Shown here: positions 8,810-17,443 of the stretch, one piece after another
Position numbering within the stretch: the first letter of the stretch is position 1
How the letters are laid out: every line of letters begins with the position of its first letter
Assembly (NCBI RefSeq): GCF_900207585.1
Contig: NZ_OAOP01000008.1
Span: 153,769 to 217,768, forward strand
Length of the DNA stretch: 64,000 nucleotides
Direction of reading: 5' to 3'
From: Bacillus oleivorans
GTDB lineage: Bacteria > Bacillota > Bacilli > Bacillales > JC228
Position numbers and translations under genes: made by a program
The notes under the pieces: generated by a model
What the model saw: only the letters and a program-made list of their open reading frames with translations
The model's database searches: none
What the model was told of the DNA's origin: nothing

Positions 8810-9338
8810 GGATTTTCACTCCTTTCAAATACTGCCATAGGGATAATTGATCGACTTTTACTGTATACCATGCGCCAGGTTCGAAATAATCATTGAACTC
8901 GACCATGTGTTCATCACTTTCTCCCCATACAAGCCGATGTTCCGAAACCGTTTTTCCATTTCGAATATTCATAGCCGGGAATACCGTATCTATCCCTTTT
9001 ATATGATACTTCCCATCTTCATATACAAACGTTTCCCCTTCCCCTGCGTTAGAAGGCATCCCTATTCCAAAATGTTCGTAAACGATTTCATACTGATTAA
9101 TTTCATGATTCTCTATAACCTTATATTTTTCTGCTACATCGGTTAAATGAATCGAATGCTTCCAAATAATCTGAAAGGTATCTCCCTGATTGATCGGGAG
9201 ATAGGCTTGAATTTTCTCTGTGTTTTCTTTATAGAATACTAGGGCTGTCCGGAAAGGAACGACAAGGACAAAGAATAGGATAAAAGCTATGAGGGGGATA
9301 ATGATGAGCAGTTTTTTTCTTATTATGTGTTTCATCAT
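8802..9338 (-). CDS. DUF1850 domain-containing protein (TRAP-associated)
   Basis: A 178-aa protein with one N-terminal membrane anchor (KKLLIIIPLIAFILFFVLVV) and an extracellular beta-rich part with IIWKHSIHLTDVAEKY and the FEPGAWYTVKVD region. DUF1850 proteins are commonly encoded between the TAXI binding protein and the fused permease, so an accessory role in that transporter is inferred; the molecular role is unknown. The start is ATG 9338, behind CAGGTGGAAAAT; the frame is open upstream to 9353. It ends inside the permease start. Confidence 0.82.
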   Translation of the reverse strand: MMKHIIRKKLLIIIPLIAFILFFVLVVPFRTALVFYKENTEKIQAYLPINQGDTFQIIWKHSIHLTDVAEKYKVIENHEINQYEIVYEHFGIGMPSNAGEGETFVYEDGKYHIKGIDTVFPAMNIRNGKTVSEHRLVWGESDEHMVEFNDYFEPGAWYTVKVDQLSLWQYLKGVKIHE

Positions 9339-9414
9339 ATTTTCCACCTGCATTATCTAACAGAAATGAATGGGTAATTATCCATAAAATACAATTACCC
9401 CTTTAAAAGAAGGA

Positions 9415-9453
9415 TGACCGGCTATCAGCCTAATAATAGGACTACAGCCGGCC
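9415..9453 (-). terminator. Intercistronic hairpin after the TAXI binding-protein gene
   Basis: CCGGCT...CCTA-ataa-TAGG...AGCCGG gives a two-part stem between the binding-protein gene and the DUF1850 gene. There is no T tract, so it is more likely a stabiliser or partial terminator that favours expression of the binding protein. Confidence 0.55.
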
Positions 9454-9486
9454 CATAAAATACTTACTAACGCAGACTACACTTTT

Positions 9487-10479
9487 CTACTCTAAAATTC
9501 CAGCCTCTTTGAAATATTTCTCAGCACCTGGATGCAGGTCAATTCCAACTCCGTTAAGTGCTGATTCTTTCTTAATAAACTCACCTTTAGCATGTGAGAT
9601 TTTATCTGTATTTTCATAGATTGCTTTAGTAATATCATAGACGACATCTTCAGAAAGACTGTCAGTTACAACTAGCATGGCTAGAACTGCTACTGTTGTT
9701 ACATCCTCTTCTAGTCCATACGTGCCAGCTGGAATAACATCTTTTGCATAGTACGGGAATTCTGCAACTAATTCTTCAATTTTATCTTCCGCAATAGGAA
9801 CGATTTTCACATCTACTGTTGCTGACAGACCTTCGACAGCTCCAGTTGGTGTTCCGGCTGTAATAAAGGCAGCATCGATTGTACCGTCTTGAATTCCGCC
9901 AGTTGATTCGCCGAAATCAAGATTTTGCGCTTCGATATCGTCTTCTATTGACAAACCGTGTGCTTCCAGAATTTGTTCAGCATTGACATAAGTACCGGAA
10001 CCAGGCGCACCTACTGAAACAGTTTTTCCTTTCAAATCCTCAACAGATTCGATTCCAGAATCTGCAGATGTTACGATTTGAATTGTCTCAGGGTATAGTG
10101 AGCCAATTGCTAGTACATTATCAATTGCTTTGCCTTCGAAAGAGTTGATCCCTTCAATGGCATTGGAAGCAACATCCGTTTGTGTAAATGCAAGCTCAGC
10201 ATCGCCTGCAGCTAATGCAGCCATGTTGTCAGCAGATGCATTTGAAGAGTTTGCCGTTGTTTCAATCCCAGTTTCATCCGTAATAATTTTTGATAATTCT
10301 CCACCAAGCGGATAGTATGTTCCGCTGGTTCCACCAGTTAGCATGCTTAGGAATTGAGGTTTTTCAGCTCCATCTCCATCTCCGGATCCGCCGTTTCCTC
10401 CTGAAGACCCGCACGCTGCTAAAAATAAAGAAACAGTTAATAGCATCACGAATGATAGCAATACGTTCTTTCTTTTCAC
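9487..10479 (-). CDS. TAXI family TRAP transporter solute-binding lipoprotein
   Basis: Solute receptor of the TRAP system, 330 aa. The signal ends in the lipobox LFLAAC with the lipid-modified cysteine near 23, followed by a Gly/Ser/Asp linker. TAXI-family features are GGTSGTYYPLGGELSKII, AFTQTDVASNAI, GKTVSVGAPGSGTYVNAEQI and AFITAGTPTGAV. It starts at GTG 10479 behind AAGGGGGAATTCC. It is first gene of the operon with DUF1850 and the fused permease. Family members bind glutamate-like or other small acids; the ligand here is not determined. Confidence 0.9.
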   Translation of the reverse strand: MKRKNVLLSFVMLLTVSLFLAACGSSGGNGGSGDGDGAEKPQFLSMLTGGTSGTYYPLGGELSKIITDETGIETTANSSNASADNMAALAAGDAELAFTQTDVASNAIEGINSFEGKAIDNVLAIGSLYPETIQIVTSADSGIESVEDLKGKTVSVGAPGSGTYVNAEQILEAHGLSIEDDIEAQNLDFGESTGGIQDGTIDAAFITAGTPTGAVEGLSATVDVKIVPIAEDKIEELVAEFPYYAKDVIPAGTYGLEEDVTTVAVLAMLVVTDSLSEDVVYDITKAIYENTDKISHAKGEFIKKESALNGVGIDLHPGAEKYFKEAGILE

Positions 10480-10651
10480 TTGGAATTCCCCCTTGTAAAT
10501 GTTTTGTAAAGCTACGAATATTTTAACTATTAATCTCTATACCTGTCAAACTCATCTAGTAAAAAAGTCTCTTTATTGTTGCTTGCACAACATTTTTTAA
10601 TTAATTCTGCCAGGACAAAAATCAATTTTAAATACTATATTACAATACTTG

Positions 10652-11209
10652 TTAACCAATCAATTCTTCTTCTTGAAGCTTTCTTTTTTCCTGTTCTGTA
10701 AGTGCCTCTTCCTCATCACGTAATTTATGGGCAAGGCGTGATGATGCATTCGCTGCAATACTGGCTACCATGTCATCTAAAAAGGTATGGACGCCATTTC
10801 CATTTTTAGTATCCAGCTCTTTAATAATTCCGATTTTATTTTTGTCCAGATGGCCAAAGGTAGTAACAGCTATACTTCCGTATCCGAGAGAAGCTCCGAG
10901 TGCAATTGTTTCATCCACACCAAATAAACCCTCATCCGCCGCTACTATCGATTGCAAAGGTTCTGATAGCATTCCTTTTTCGGCTAACTGATCTAACTCT
11001 ACTCCAACAAGGATTGCATGCTGAATTTCTCTTTTCTTGAGAACCATTTCAACACTATCTACACATTCATTCATTGATAGTGCTGGGTAGTATGGAGCTT
11101 GCATTTCATATACAATTGTGGCAATGGCTTCAATGGTGACTCCGCGTTCTTCTAATTTCTGACGTGCTGCTTTTGTAATTTCCTGACTATGTACTCTCCC
11201 TTTTCCCAT
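10652..11209 (-). CDS. Phosphatidylglycerophosphatase A-like protein (YutG family)
   Basis: A 185-aa soluble protein of the PgpA superfamily as found in Bacillus (YutG). The family core is VADEGLFGVDETIALGASLG, then YGSIAVTTFGHLDKNKIG and TFLDDMVASIAANASSRL near the C-terminus, with the acidic residues (DE, DD) expected to bind metal. Family members are thought to dephosphorylate phosphatidylglycerophosphate or a related phospholipid precursor. It starts at ATG 11209 behind GGGAGAAACTGTC. It stands alone between the TRAP operon and the divergent yjcH-like gene. Confidence 0.72.
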   Translation of the reverse strand: MGKGRVHSQEITKAARQKLEERGVTIEAIATIVYEMQAPYYPALSMNECVDSVEMVLKKREIQHAILVGVELDQLAEKGMLSEPLQSIVAADEGLFGVDETIALGASLGYGSIAVTTFGHLDKNKIGIIKELDTKNGNGVHTFLDDMVASIAANASSRLAHKLRDEEEALTEQEKRKLQEEELIG

Positions 11210-11324
11210 GACAGTTTCTCCCTTCCATTTTTAACATTTTCCCTGTAATCGCTGGCCAGAATAAAGTATTATAAAAACCGTAAGATATATTTTAAGTAGA
11301 CTGTTTGAATTGGAGGACGAATCA

Positions 11325-12068
11325 ATGGGGACAAACCAAGGAACAATAGAGGATTACAGTCTTTTTAGCCAAGAATTACAAGAAGAAATTCCTTTGCTGA
11401 TTTATAAACCTTCTCACTTTTCAACACTTTATAAATATTCAGTTCTTATTGTACAGGATGGAAAAGACTATTTTCAAATGGGAAGGATCGGAAGAACAGC
11501 TGACCTCTTATATACTGAGGGAAAAATAGAAAACTTAATTATTGTTGGAATTCCGTATCGGAATGTTGAGGACCGCAGAACAAAATATCATCCCAACGGT
11601 GGAAAACAACAGAGCTATATTAGATTTTTAGCGCATGAATTAGTACCTTTTATAGACAATCATTTTCCAACTTACCAGGTTGGGTCTGGAAGAGCACTTG
11701 GCGGAGATTCTTTAGGCGCAACCGTGTCACTGATGGCAGCCCTTAAATATCCGAATATTTTTGGTAAGATGCTGTTACATTCCCCTTATGTTGATGAAAA
11801 AGTATTCAATGTTGTAGAAAATTTCGATCAGCCCCACTTAGTCAATCTTTACCATGTGATTGGAAAACAAGAAACTGAGGTAAAAATGACGAATGGGGAA
11901 ATCATGGATTTCTTACAGACTAATCGTGAGCTTCATGATTTAATTGAAGCAAAGGCAATTCAAAATTTTTATGATGAATTTGATGGAAATCATACATGGA
12001 AGTATTGGCAGCCCGATTTAAAAAGAGCCTTACAAATAATGTTCGCAAAACATGAAACAGCAGGCTAA
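11325..12068 (+). CDS. yjcH: Alpha/beta hydrolase, YjcH-like putative esterase
   Basis: A 247-aa esterase of the enterochelin-esterase-like fold. The nucleophile elbow is GGDSLGATVSLMAALKYP (GxSxG) and a late histidine lies in GNHTWKYW. The start is ATG 11325 behind TTGGAGGACGAATCA; the frame is also open from TTG 11310, which is part of the ribosome site. Its neighbours yjcG and yjcF identify it as the YjcH homologue. The substrate is unknown. Confidence 0.85.
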   Translation: MGTNQGTIEDYSLFSQELQEEIPLLIYKPSHFSTLYKYSVLIVQDGKDYFQMGRIGRTADLLYTEGKIENLIIVGIPYRNVEDRRTKYHPNGGKQQSYIRFLAHELVPFIDNHFPTYQVGSGRALGGDSLGATVSLMAALKYPNIFGKMLLHSPYVDEKVFNVVENFDQPHLVNLYHVIGKQETEVKMTNGEIMDFLQTNRELHDLIEAKAIQNFYDEFDGNHTWKYWQPDLKRALQIMFAKHETAG

Positions 12069-12110
12069 ACATAAGAAGTATTGTCTATATCTTACTGTTT
12101 TGTTTTTTGT

Positions 12111-12116
12111 TATAAT
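12111..12116 (+). promoter_or_regulatory. Possible -10 box upstream of yjcG
   Basis: TATAAT lies 84 bases before yjcG in the 131-base gap after yjcH. No matching -35 is present at 17 bases, so this is only a weak promoter candidate for the yjcGF pair. Confidence 0.3.
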
Positions 12117-12199
12117 GGGAGGAAGACACACTGCGGAAGACCTATTACTTACCATGTGGTAATTCAGCCATAAAAGGAAAAAATAAGGGAGGTTTTTTT

Positions 12200-12715
12200 A
12201 TGAAATACGGTATTGTCATTTTCCCATCAAAAAAACTGCAGGATTTTGCTAATTCCTATCGGAAGCGCTATGACCCGCACTATGCACTGATTCCGCCACA
12301 TTTGACTCTTAAAAACGCATTTGAAGCGGATGATGAAAAAGTAAAAGAAATCTCAGAAAAGTTAGAAGAACTCTCCAATCAGTATGAACCGTTTCCTTTA
12401 AAGATCAATAAAGTCAGCTCTTTTCAGCCTGTAAATAATGTTATTTATCTGAAGTGTGAACCGAATGATACCCTTACTGGCCTCCATAATGATTTACATA
12501 CAAATTTTTTTGGACCGGAAGCTGAATATGCTTTTGTTCCACATATTACAATCGGTCAAAAATTATCTGATGCCGAGCACTCAGATGTGTATAGTGCGAT
12601 AAGAATGCTGGATGTTAAATTTGAAGAAACTGTTGACCGTTTTCATCTGTTGTATCAGCTGGAAAATGGTTCGTGGACTGTATACGAAACATTCAGATTA
12701 GGGAGAGAAGAATAA
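12200..12715 (+). CDS. yjcG: 2H phosphoesterase / 2'-5' RNA ligase-like protein YjcG
   Basis: A 171-aa member of the 2H phosphoesterase superfamily. The two catalytic HxT motifs are PPHLTLKN near residue 34 and PHITIGQ near residue 114, at the usual spacing. Family enzymes act on 2',3'-cyclic phosphate or 2'-5' RNA bonds; the cellular substrate of YjcG is unknown. It starts at ATG 12200 behind AAGGGAGG and is followed one base later by yjcF, so the two are translated together. Confidence 0.9.
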   Translation: MKYGIVIFPSKKLQDFANSYRKRYDPHYALIPPHLTLKNAFEADDEKVKEISEKLEELSNQYEPFPLKINKVSSFQPVNNVIYLKCEPNDTLTGLHNDLHTNFFGPEAEYAFVPHITIGQKLSDAEHSDVYSAIRMLDVKFEETVDRFHLLYQLENGSWTVYETFRLGREE

Positions 12716-12716
12716 A

Positions 12717-13139
12717 GTGGAAGTAAGGACTGTTAAGACAACTGAAGAATTACAAGATGCATTTACGATCAGAAAGAAAGTATTTGTTGAAGAACAAGGA
12801 GTTCCCATCGAAGAAGAAATTGATCAATTTGATGATACGGCAACCCATTTCGTCCTGTACCATAACCACTCTCCAGCAGGTGCAGGCCGTTTCCGGATTT
12901 TAGACGGGATAGGAAAAGTCGAACGGATTTGCGTTGATTCCTCCTTACGCGGACTTGGCGGCGGAAAAGCGATTATGAGCAAAATTGAGGACTATGCAAA
13001 AGAACAAGGGATTACTGCATTAAAACTTAATGCACAAACACATGCCATCCCTTTCTACGAGTCACTTGGGTATAATGTAGATTCTGATGAATTTATGGAT
13101 GCAGGGATTCCGCATAAAACCATGAAAAAATACATTTAA
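12717..13139 (+). CDS. yjcF: GNAT family N-acetyltransferase YjcF
   Basis: A 140-aa acetyltransferase. The opening RTVKTTEELQDAFTIRKKVF and the acetyl-CoA loop RICVDSSLRGLGGGKAIMSK (motif A, RGLGGG) are characteristic. The closing segment IPFYESLGYNV...IPHKTM matches the YjcF/ElaA-type group. It starts at GTG 12717, directly after the yjcG stop. The acceptor molecule is unknown. Confidence 0.9.
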   Translation: MEVRTVKTTEELQDAFTIRKKVFVEEQGVPIEEEIDQFDDTATHFVLYHNHSPAGAGRFRILDGIGKVERICVDSSLRGLGGGKAIMSKIEDYAKEQGITALKLNAQTHAIPFYESLGYNVDSDEFMDAGIPHKTMKKYI

Positions 13140-13144
13140 CGAAT

Positions 13145-13217
13145 AGGGCTGTTTCCTTTCAAATGTCTGTTTTATCCTATGTGAAAAAATAGACTTTGGA
13201 GAAACAGACCTTTTTTT
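13145..13217 (+). terminator. Terminator region after yjcF
   Basis: GGGCTGTTTC (near 13146) pairs with GAAACAGACC (near 13200), with inner pairing, and is followed by seven T's. The long interior makes it atypical, but position and T tract fit a terminator of yjcGF. Confidence 0.6.
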
Positions 13218-13283
13218 ATGGCCTTTAAAACCTAATAAAAATCCATCAGAATGCACACCCTATATTGTAAAGGTGGGATACTG

Positions 13284-13958
13284 ATGGACTTCCTAAAAAT
13301 TGCCTTTGAACTGGTGGTGGGGTACATTGCCCTGTTTGCCCTTACCAAGATCTTAGGTAAAACACAAATTACCCAAATTACGGCATTCGACTTTATATCT
13401 GCTCTAGTTCTTGGGGAGCTGGTTGGAAATGCAGTGTTTGACAAAGACATAGGTGTTCGGGAGATTCTTTTTGCTGTTTCCTGCTGGTGTGTTTTAATAT
13501 TTGCTACTGAAATGGCGACCCAGAAATTTAAGCGGGTCAGAAAGCTTTTAGAAGGAGAACCGTCCATAATTATACATAAGGGGAAAATCGTATATAATCA
13601 GCTGAAAAAAAATCATTTGGATATTAATCAGCTCCAGCATTTACTAAGATCAAAGGATATTTTCTCTATTCGTGAATGTGAATATGCACTTTTAGAAACA
13701 GATGGAACAGTCAGTGCTATAAAAAAATCAGACTTTGCCACGCCAACCAGAAATGATTTATCACTGCCTTCCCAAGAGATTGGGCTTCCTATTACATTAG
13801 TGATAGATGGTGAAGCGATTTACGATAACTTAAATGCCATTTCTAAAGATCTTGACTGGCTAAAAAATGAGTTGAAACAACAAGGTATTCCCGATATTAA
13901 AAACGTACTTTATGCGGAATGGGAAAAAGAAAAAGCTTTGCACATACAAACGTATTAG
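13284..13958 (+). CDS. DUF421 (YetF-type) membrane protein
   Basis: A 224-aa protein with three N-terminal membrane helices (FELVVGYIALFALTKILGK, ITAFDFISALVLGELVGNAV, LFAVSCWCVLIFATEMA) and a cytoplasmic domain bearing GEPSIIIHKGKIVYNQLKKN and LRSKDIFSIRECEYALLETD. This is the YetF/YkjA/YrbG plan. The start is ATG 13284 behind AAAGGTGGGATACTG; the frame is open to 13251 but without a ribosome site. YetF-like proteins accompany spoVA2-type operons in some spore formers. Here a spoVAC-D-E set lies 2 kb away on the other strand, so a spore-membrane role is possible but not shown. Confidence 0.85.
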   Translation: MDFLKIAFELVVGYIALFALTKILGKTQITQITAFDFISALVLGELVGNAVFDKDIGVREILFAVSCWCVLIFATEMATQKFKRVRKLLEGEPSIIIHKGKIVYNQLKKNHLDINQLQHLLRSKDIFSIRECEYALLETDGTVSAIKKSDFATPTRNDLSLPSQEIGLPITLVIDGEAIYDNLNAISKDLDWLKNELKQQGIPDIKNVLYAEWEKEKALHIQTY

Positions 13959-13970
13959 TGCAAAGCTTTT
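13931..13970. terminator. Bidirectional terminator of the DUF421 and MBL-fold genes
   Basis: AAAAGCTTTGCAC / GTGCAAAGCTTTT form a perfect 13-bp stem that contains the end of the DUF421 gene and touches the stop of the convergent hydrolase gene. Confidence 0.9.
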
Positions 13971-14866
13971 TACATGTTTGCTCTAATTATTAATTGATAA
14001 TCCTCTATTTTAAATATGGCTCTCTCACTTTCTATGAGCTGGGCGATATAGGCTCCAACAGCAGTACGAAATAGTAAAAATGAAGAGAGATGGGGGATAT
14101 TCACATCTTTTTGCCTGCATAAGTAGGCAAAAAGCGCTTCAAAAGAACACGCACCCTGTTGCTTTACAAATTCTTCAGTTAATTTTAAAATCTGCTGATG
14201 CCATTCTATATTAATTTGAACTGTCTCCTGATACGATTCCTCATAAGATCCATGTCCGGGAACTGATCCTTTTACGCGCAAAAGACTGAGTGCCGCTAAA
14301 CTTTCCAGTGTCTTTTTATAATCGACAATAAAGGGAATTTTATGCTTATACAGGGCCTCTACTCCAAAATAAGCATCAGCCGCAAATAAGATACTGTCAA
14401 ATTCAATTCCTATCTGCTGGTAGCTATGTCCCGGAAAGGAATGAATCTGAAAGGAAACCCCATCTATCGTTTCTGTCCCTGCCTGAATTTTTCTGTCAAC
14501 TGAAACTGAAGGTGCTTCTAAAAATTTATTTCTTAATTCCTGAACAGGGTAAGTTCCTTGAAATAAGTAAATCGGCTCCAAAACTGGATTCTCTATGATG
14601 GCGGCTTCTAGATCAGGCGCAATTACGATAATCTGAAAATTTTCCTTCAAATACCGGGCTCCGCCAAAATGGTCTGAATGAGCATGGGTAATAAAAAGGT
14701 GAGTTAATGGCAAATTATTGCTCTGCAGATGCTTGACCACTTTTTTTGCAGCAGCTGCTTCCAGTCCGGCATCGATTAAAAAGCCCTTGCCATCTGCATG
14801 AATATATCCGATATTAACTGCTGCTTGATAGTAACCGCAATGATCGCTAATCTTCTTATATTCCAT
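13970..14866 (-). CDS. MBL-fold metallo-hydrolase
   Basis: A 298-aa metallo-beta-lactamase-fold hydrolase. The zinc motif HAHSDHFGG lies near residue 60, followed by HSFPGHSYQQIGI, FAADAYFG and a late PGHGS. An extra C-terminal helical domain (about residues 210-298) gives it the size of glyoxalase-II/lactonase-like family members. It starts at ATG 14866 behind AAAGGAATAAACAA. Substrate is unknown. It is convergent with the DUF421 gene and shares its terminator. Confidence 0.85.
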   Translation of the reverse strand: MEYKKISDHCGYYQAAVNIGYIHADGKGFLIDAGLEAAAAKKVVKHLQSNNLPLTHLFITHAHSDHFGGARYLKENFQIIVIAPDLEAAIIENPVLEPIYLFQGTYPVQELRNKFLEAPSVSVDRKIQAGTETIDGVSFQIHSFPGHSYQQIGIEFDSILFAADAYFGVEALYKHKIPFIVDYKKTLESLAALSLLRVKGSVPGHGSYEESYQETVQINIEWHQQILKLTEEFVKQQGACSFEALFAYLCRQKDVNIPHLSSFLLFRTAVGAYIAQLIESERAIFKIEDYQLIIRANM

Positions 14867-14893
14867 TTGTTTATTCCTTTCATTACATGGTTA

Positions 14894-15169
14894 CTATATA
14901 GATTCATTAATAAACTTCCCTTTTCCTTCTATTTCAAATAATAAATTTTGATTTACTTGAATGGTTTGAGAAATCAAGCTTTGATCTGTTTTATTCGTGT
15001 TTAAATAGCTCTTAGCAGGCATACTATTGATAAAGTCTTCACGCTTAACCTTTTTGTTTTTAGTAATTTTCACAGGGGCCAGAACAAGGTGATTTGGGTA
15101 TTTTTGTTTATGGATTCTGTTTACATATTGAGCTGCTCCATAGTCATGAAATGGCAGGTAGTATCCCAT
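14894..15169 (-). CDS. Hypothetical 91-aa protein
   Basis: Not recognised. It starts at ATG 15169 with a clear ribosome site (GTGAGGGAACA). The protein begins MGYYLPFHDYGAAQYVNRI, is basic in the middle, and has no membrane segment or cysteines. Similar short Bacillus proteins with an N-terminal Y-x-P-F-H-x-Y motif exist near sporulation genes, from memory. It lies between the MBL-fold gene and spoVIF on the same strand. Confidence 0.65.
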   Translation of the reverse strand: MGYYLPFHDYGAAQYVNRIHKQKYPNHLVLAPVKITKNKKVKREDFINSMPAKSYLNTNKTDQSLISQTIQVNQNLLFEIEGKGKFINESI

Positions 15170-15295
15170 TGTTCCCTCACCCCCTGAATTTTATTTATTC
15201 TGTCCCAATGTCCTTCTGCACTGAACATCTTCTTGTTTTATCCCCATTTTCCTACCAAAAAAAACCTAAAGTTTTAGTCATTTCTCCACAAAAAT

Positions 15296-15321
15296 AGACA
15301 AAGGGGTGACGAAATTTGTCT
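15296..15321 (-). terminator. Weak hairpin after spoVIF
   Basis: AGACAAA / TTTGTCT with a 12-base loop; read on the minus strand it is followed by ATTTTTG. A modest candidate terminator of spoVIF. Confidence 0.5.
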
Positions 15322-15354
15322 TTTCTTTCTTCACCCATTTGCCTTTCCCTTTGA

Positions 15355-15612
15355 TTACTTCTTTTTATTATTTAGCATATTTGAAATCGTGTTGAAATCT
15401 AATGATTTTCCATCTTTAATAATGGATTGAACAATGGTATCTTCCAATTCCTGCGATACTGGTTTATTGGCGATTTGGGAAACTCTTTTAATGACAGCAC
15501 GAACCGTATTTTCGTCCTTAAAATTTGCATGCTGCAGCGAATTGGCAAGCTCTAATATATCTTTCATACTAACTCCGGTTTTTTTCTCAATGTTTTTGAA
15601 GAATGAATCCAT
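15355..15612 (-). CDS. spoVIF: Stage VI sporulation protein F
   Basis: An 85-aa SpoVIF (YjcC) homologue, in B. subtilis needed late for spore coat assembly and resistance. The conserved body is FFKNIEKKTGVSMKDILELA and then AVIKRVSQIANKPVSQ. The start is ATG 15612 behind AAAGGAGG; the frame extends upstream through the ribosome site itself, which is why a longer start is rejected. It is upstream of nothing on its strand except the 91-aa gene, and is separated by a terminator from the yjcZ-type gene. Confidence 0.9.
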   Translation of the reverse strand: MDSFFKNIEKKTGVSMKDILELANSLQHANFKDENTVRAVIKRVSQIANKPVSQELEDTIVQSIIKDGKSLDFNTISNMLNNKKK

Positions 15613-15700
15613 TGATTGTAAGCCTCCTTTTTTCACTACCCTATTCTATGTAGGCGAAAAAAAATTGGTGCTTTATCGATGGAATCATTATAAAAAAGAC

Positions 15701-15739
15701 AAAAAGGCGGAGCAGCTGTTTGCCGCTCCACCTTTTTTT
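15701..15739 (-). terminator. Terminator of the yjcZ-type gene
   Basis: On the minus strand GGTGGAGC...GCTCCGCC is followed by five T's, starting six bases after the stop codon. Good rho-independent form. Confidence 0.82.
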
Positions 15740-15744
15740 CTGCG

Positions 15745-15885
15745 TTAGCAGAAGCTTGCACCGACGATAATCAATAAGATAAACAACACGACGATCAACA
15801 CGAACGTGGAACCTACACCACAACCAAATCCAGCAACCGCTCCAGGGAAACCGCAGTGACCTCCGTAGTAACCACCCCAATGCAT
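15745..15885 (-). CDS. YjcZ-family sporulation microprotein (46 aa)
   Basis: A short gene with start ATG 15885 behind GTGAGGTGACAAATC. The product begins MHWGGYYGGHCGFPGAVAGF, continues with a Gly/Cys-rich part and ends in a single hydrophobic helix (VLIVVLFILLIIVGASFC). This Gly/Tyr-rich head plus C-terminal membrane helix is the pattern of the YjcZ/YhfM-type sporulation proteins. It has its own terminator. The role is probably in the forespore or coat membrane, inferred from the family. Confidence 0.88.
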   Translation of the reverse strand: MHWGGYYGGHCGFPGAVAGFGCGVGSTFVLIVVLFILLIIVGASFC

Positions 15886-16039
15886 GATTTGTCACCTCAC
15901 TTTGTGTCGAACTCACTTTTAACATATGTAAAGGATGACAAATGTGTATGGGCTATCCTCCATAATTTTGGGATTTTTATAGACATTTATCCAGAACAGA
16001 TTTTTAGAGGAATATAATGAGCTTTTTTTCAGCTATTTT

Positions 16040-16396
16040 TTATCCTTTCGGCTTGAACAACAGTGCTCCTAGAAAACCAAATACTATGGCTGCTGAAATA
16101 CCAGAGCTTGTGACCTCAAACATACCGGTTAATACACCAATTATTCCATGGGCATCGACTTCCTGAATTGCCCCGGCAGTTAGCGTATAACCAAAGTTTG
16201 TGATAGGAACGGTTGCACCCGCACCTGCAAAGTCTACCAGTTTTTCATATATCCCAAATCCGCTTAAAATTGAACCGGCTACAACTAAAATACTTAGCAT
16301 ATGTCCTGGTGTCAGCTTAAATACATCCAACATAATTTGTCCGATTACACAAATAGCTCCTCCTACTACAAACGCCCAAAAAAACATGGCAAGCAT
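16040..16396 (-). CDS. spoVAE: Stage V sporulation protein AE (SpoVAEb type)
   Basis: A 118-aa polytopic membrane protein with about four helices. It has GGAICVIGQIMLDVFKLTPG, FAGAGATVPITNFGYTLTAG and FGFLGALLF, matching SpoVAEb. It forms part of the channel that moves Ca-dipicolinate into and out of the spore core. It starts at ATG 16396 behind GGTGGG. It is third of the yhcN-like, spoVAC, spoVAD, spoVAE operon, 15 bases after spoVAD. Confidence 0.93.
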   Translation of the reverse strand: MLAMFFWAFVVGGAICVIGQIMLDVFKLTPGHMLSILVVAGSILSGFGIYEKLVDFAGAGATVPITNFGYTLTAGAIQEVDAHGIIGVLTGMFEVTSSGISAAIVFGFLGALLFKPKG

Positions 16397-16411
16397 CCTG
16401 GCATCCCACCT

Positions 16412-17443
16412 TTACATTGTTTGATCATCATATTCAACCGCAACTGCATGGGCAATACATGGGATCGTTTCTTTTTGCTGGTAAGATAAAGGAGATAATA
16501 AAGCTCCCGTAGCCACCCACAAGATTCGTTTAAAAGTCCCTTTTTTCATTTCATTGAGTAAGTGTCCGTACATCACAGCTGCGGAACATGCGGCTCCGCT
16601 GGCTCCGGCTTGTACGGGCTGTTCAGGTCCATATATTTTTAATCCGCAATCTTGAATCCGGTCCTCTTGCATCTTTAAACCGTGCTGATTGATTAATAAA
16701 TCTTTTAGTGTATTGTTGCCTATTCTTCCTAAGTCTCCTGTCACAATCACATCATAATAGGAAGGGTCGACTTGCATATCATTCAAATGAGTGATAATCG
16801 TATCGGCGGCAGCAGGTGCCATTGCTCCTCCCATATTAAATGGATCTGTTAATCCCATATCTATTACTTTTCCAATGGTAGCCGAAGTAAGAACAGGAGC
16901 CGGTCCCTGAACATTTTGTCGATGAGTCACTACTGCCACACCAGCTCCTGTTACGGTCCATTGAGCAGTTGGCGGTTTTTGCCCTCCATATTCGGTTGGA
17001 TAGCGGAACTGTTTTTCTACCGCAGCGTTGTGACTCGAGGCGCCAGTTAATACATACTGGGCTCCTTCATTATTAATAATAAAACCGGCAAGGGCTAATC
17101 CTTCCATCGAAGTAGAACAGGCACCGAATATACCGAAATAAGGAATTTGCTCAGTTCTCGCTGCAAAAGTCGTTGGGGTCATTTGATTGATTAAATCCCC
17201 TGCAATCATAAATTGAATTTGGTCAGGAGTAAGCGAAAGCTTTCCTAAAGCACTATCGACAGCCTCTTCCAACAGGACACGATGTGCTTTTTCGTATGAA
17301 TCCTGTTCCATCCACAAGTCTGTATGTAAAACATCGAATTCATCCCTTAAAGGTCCATTGGCTTCAAAAGGTCCGCCTATAACGCCTGTAGCGGCAATAG
17401 CTGGACGATTTTGAAAGATCCATGAGTTTTTCCCTTTTAGCAT
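16412..17443 (-). CDS. spoVAD: Stage V sporulation protein AD
   Basis: A 343-aa protein with the thiolase-like fold of SpoVAD, which binds dipicolinic acid for the spore DPA channel. Family signatures are FQNRPAIAATGVIGGPFEAN, FGIFGACSTSMEGLALAG and ADTIITHLND, with QAGASGAACSAAVMYGHLL near the end. The ATG overlaps the spoVAC stop (TAATG), so translation is coupled. Confidence 0.95.
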   Translation of the reverse strand: MLKGKNSWIFQNRPAIAATGVIGGPFEANGPLRDEFDVLHTDLWMEQDSYEKAHRVLLEEAVDSALGKLSLTPDQIQFMIAGDLINQMTPTTFAARTEQIPYFGIFGACSTSMEGLALAGFIINNEGAQYVLTGASSHNAAVEKQFRYPTEYGGQKPPTAQWTVTGAGVAVVTHRQNVQGPAPVLTSATIGKVIDMGLTDPFNMGGAMAPAAADTIITHLNDMQVDPSYYDVIVTGDLGRIGNNTLKDLLINQHGLKMQEDRIQDCGLKIYGPEQPVQAGASGAACSAAVMYGHLLNEMKKGTFKRILWVATGALLSPLSYQQKETIPCIAHAVAVEYDDQTM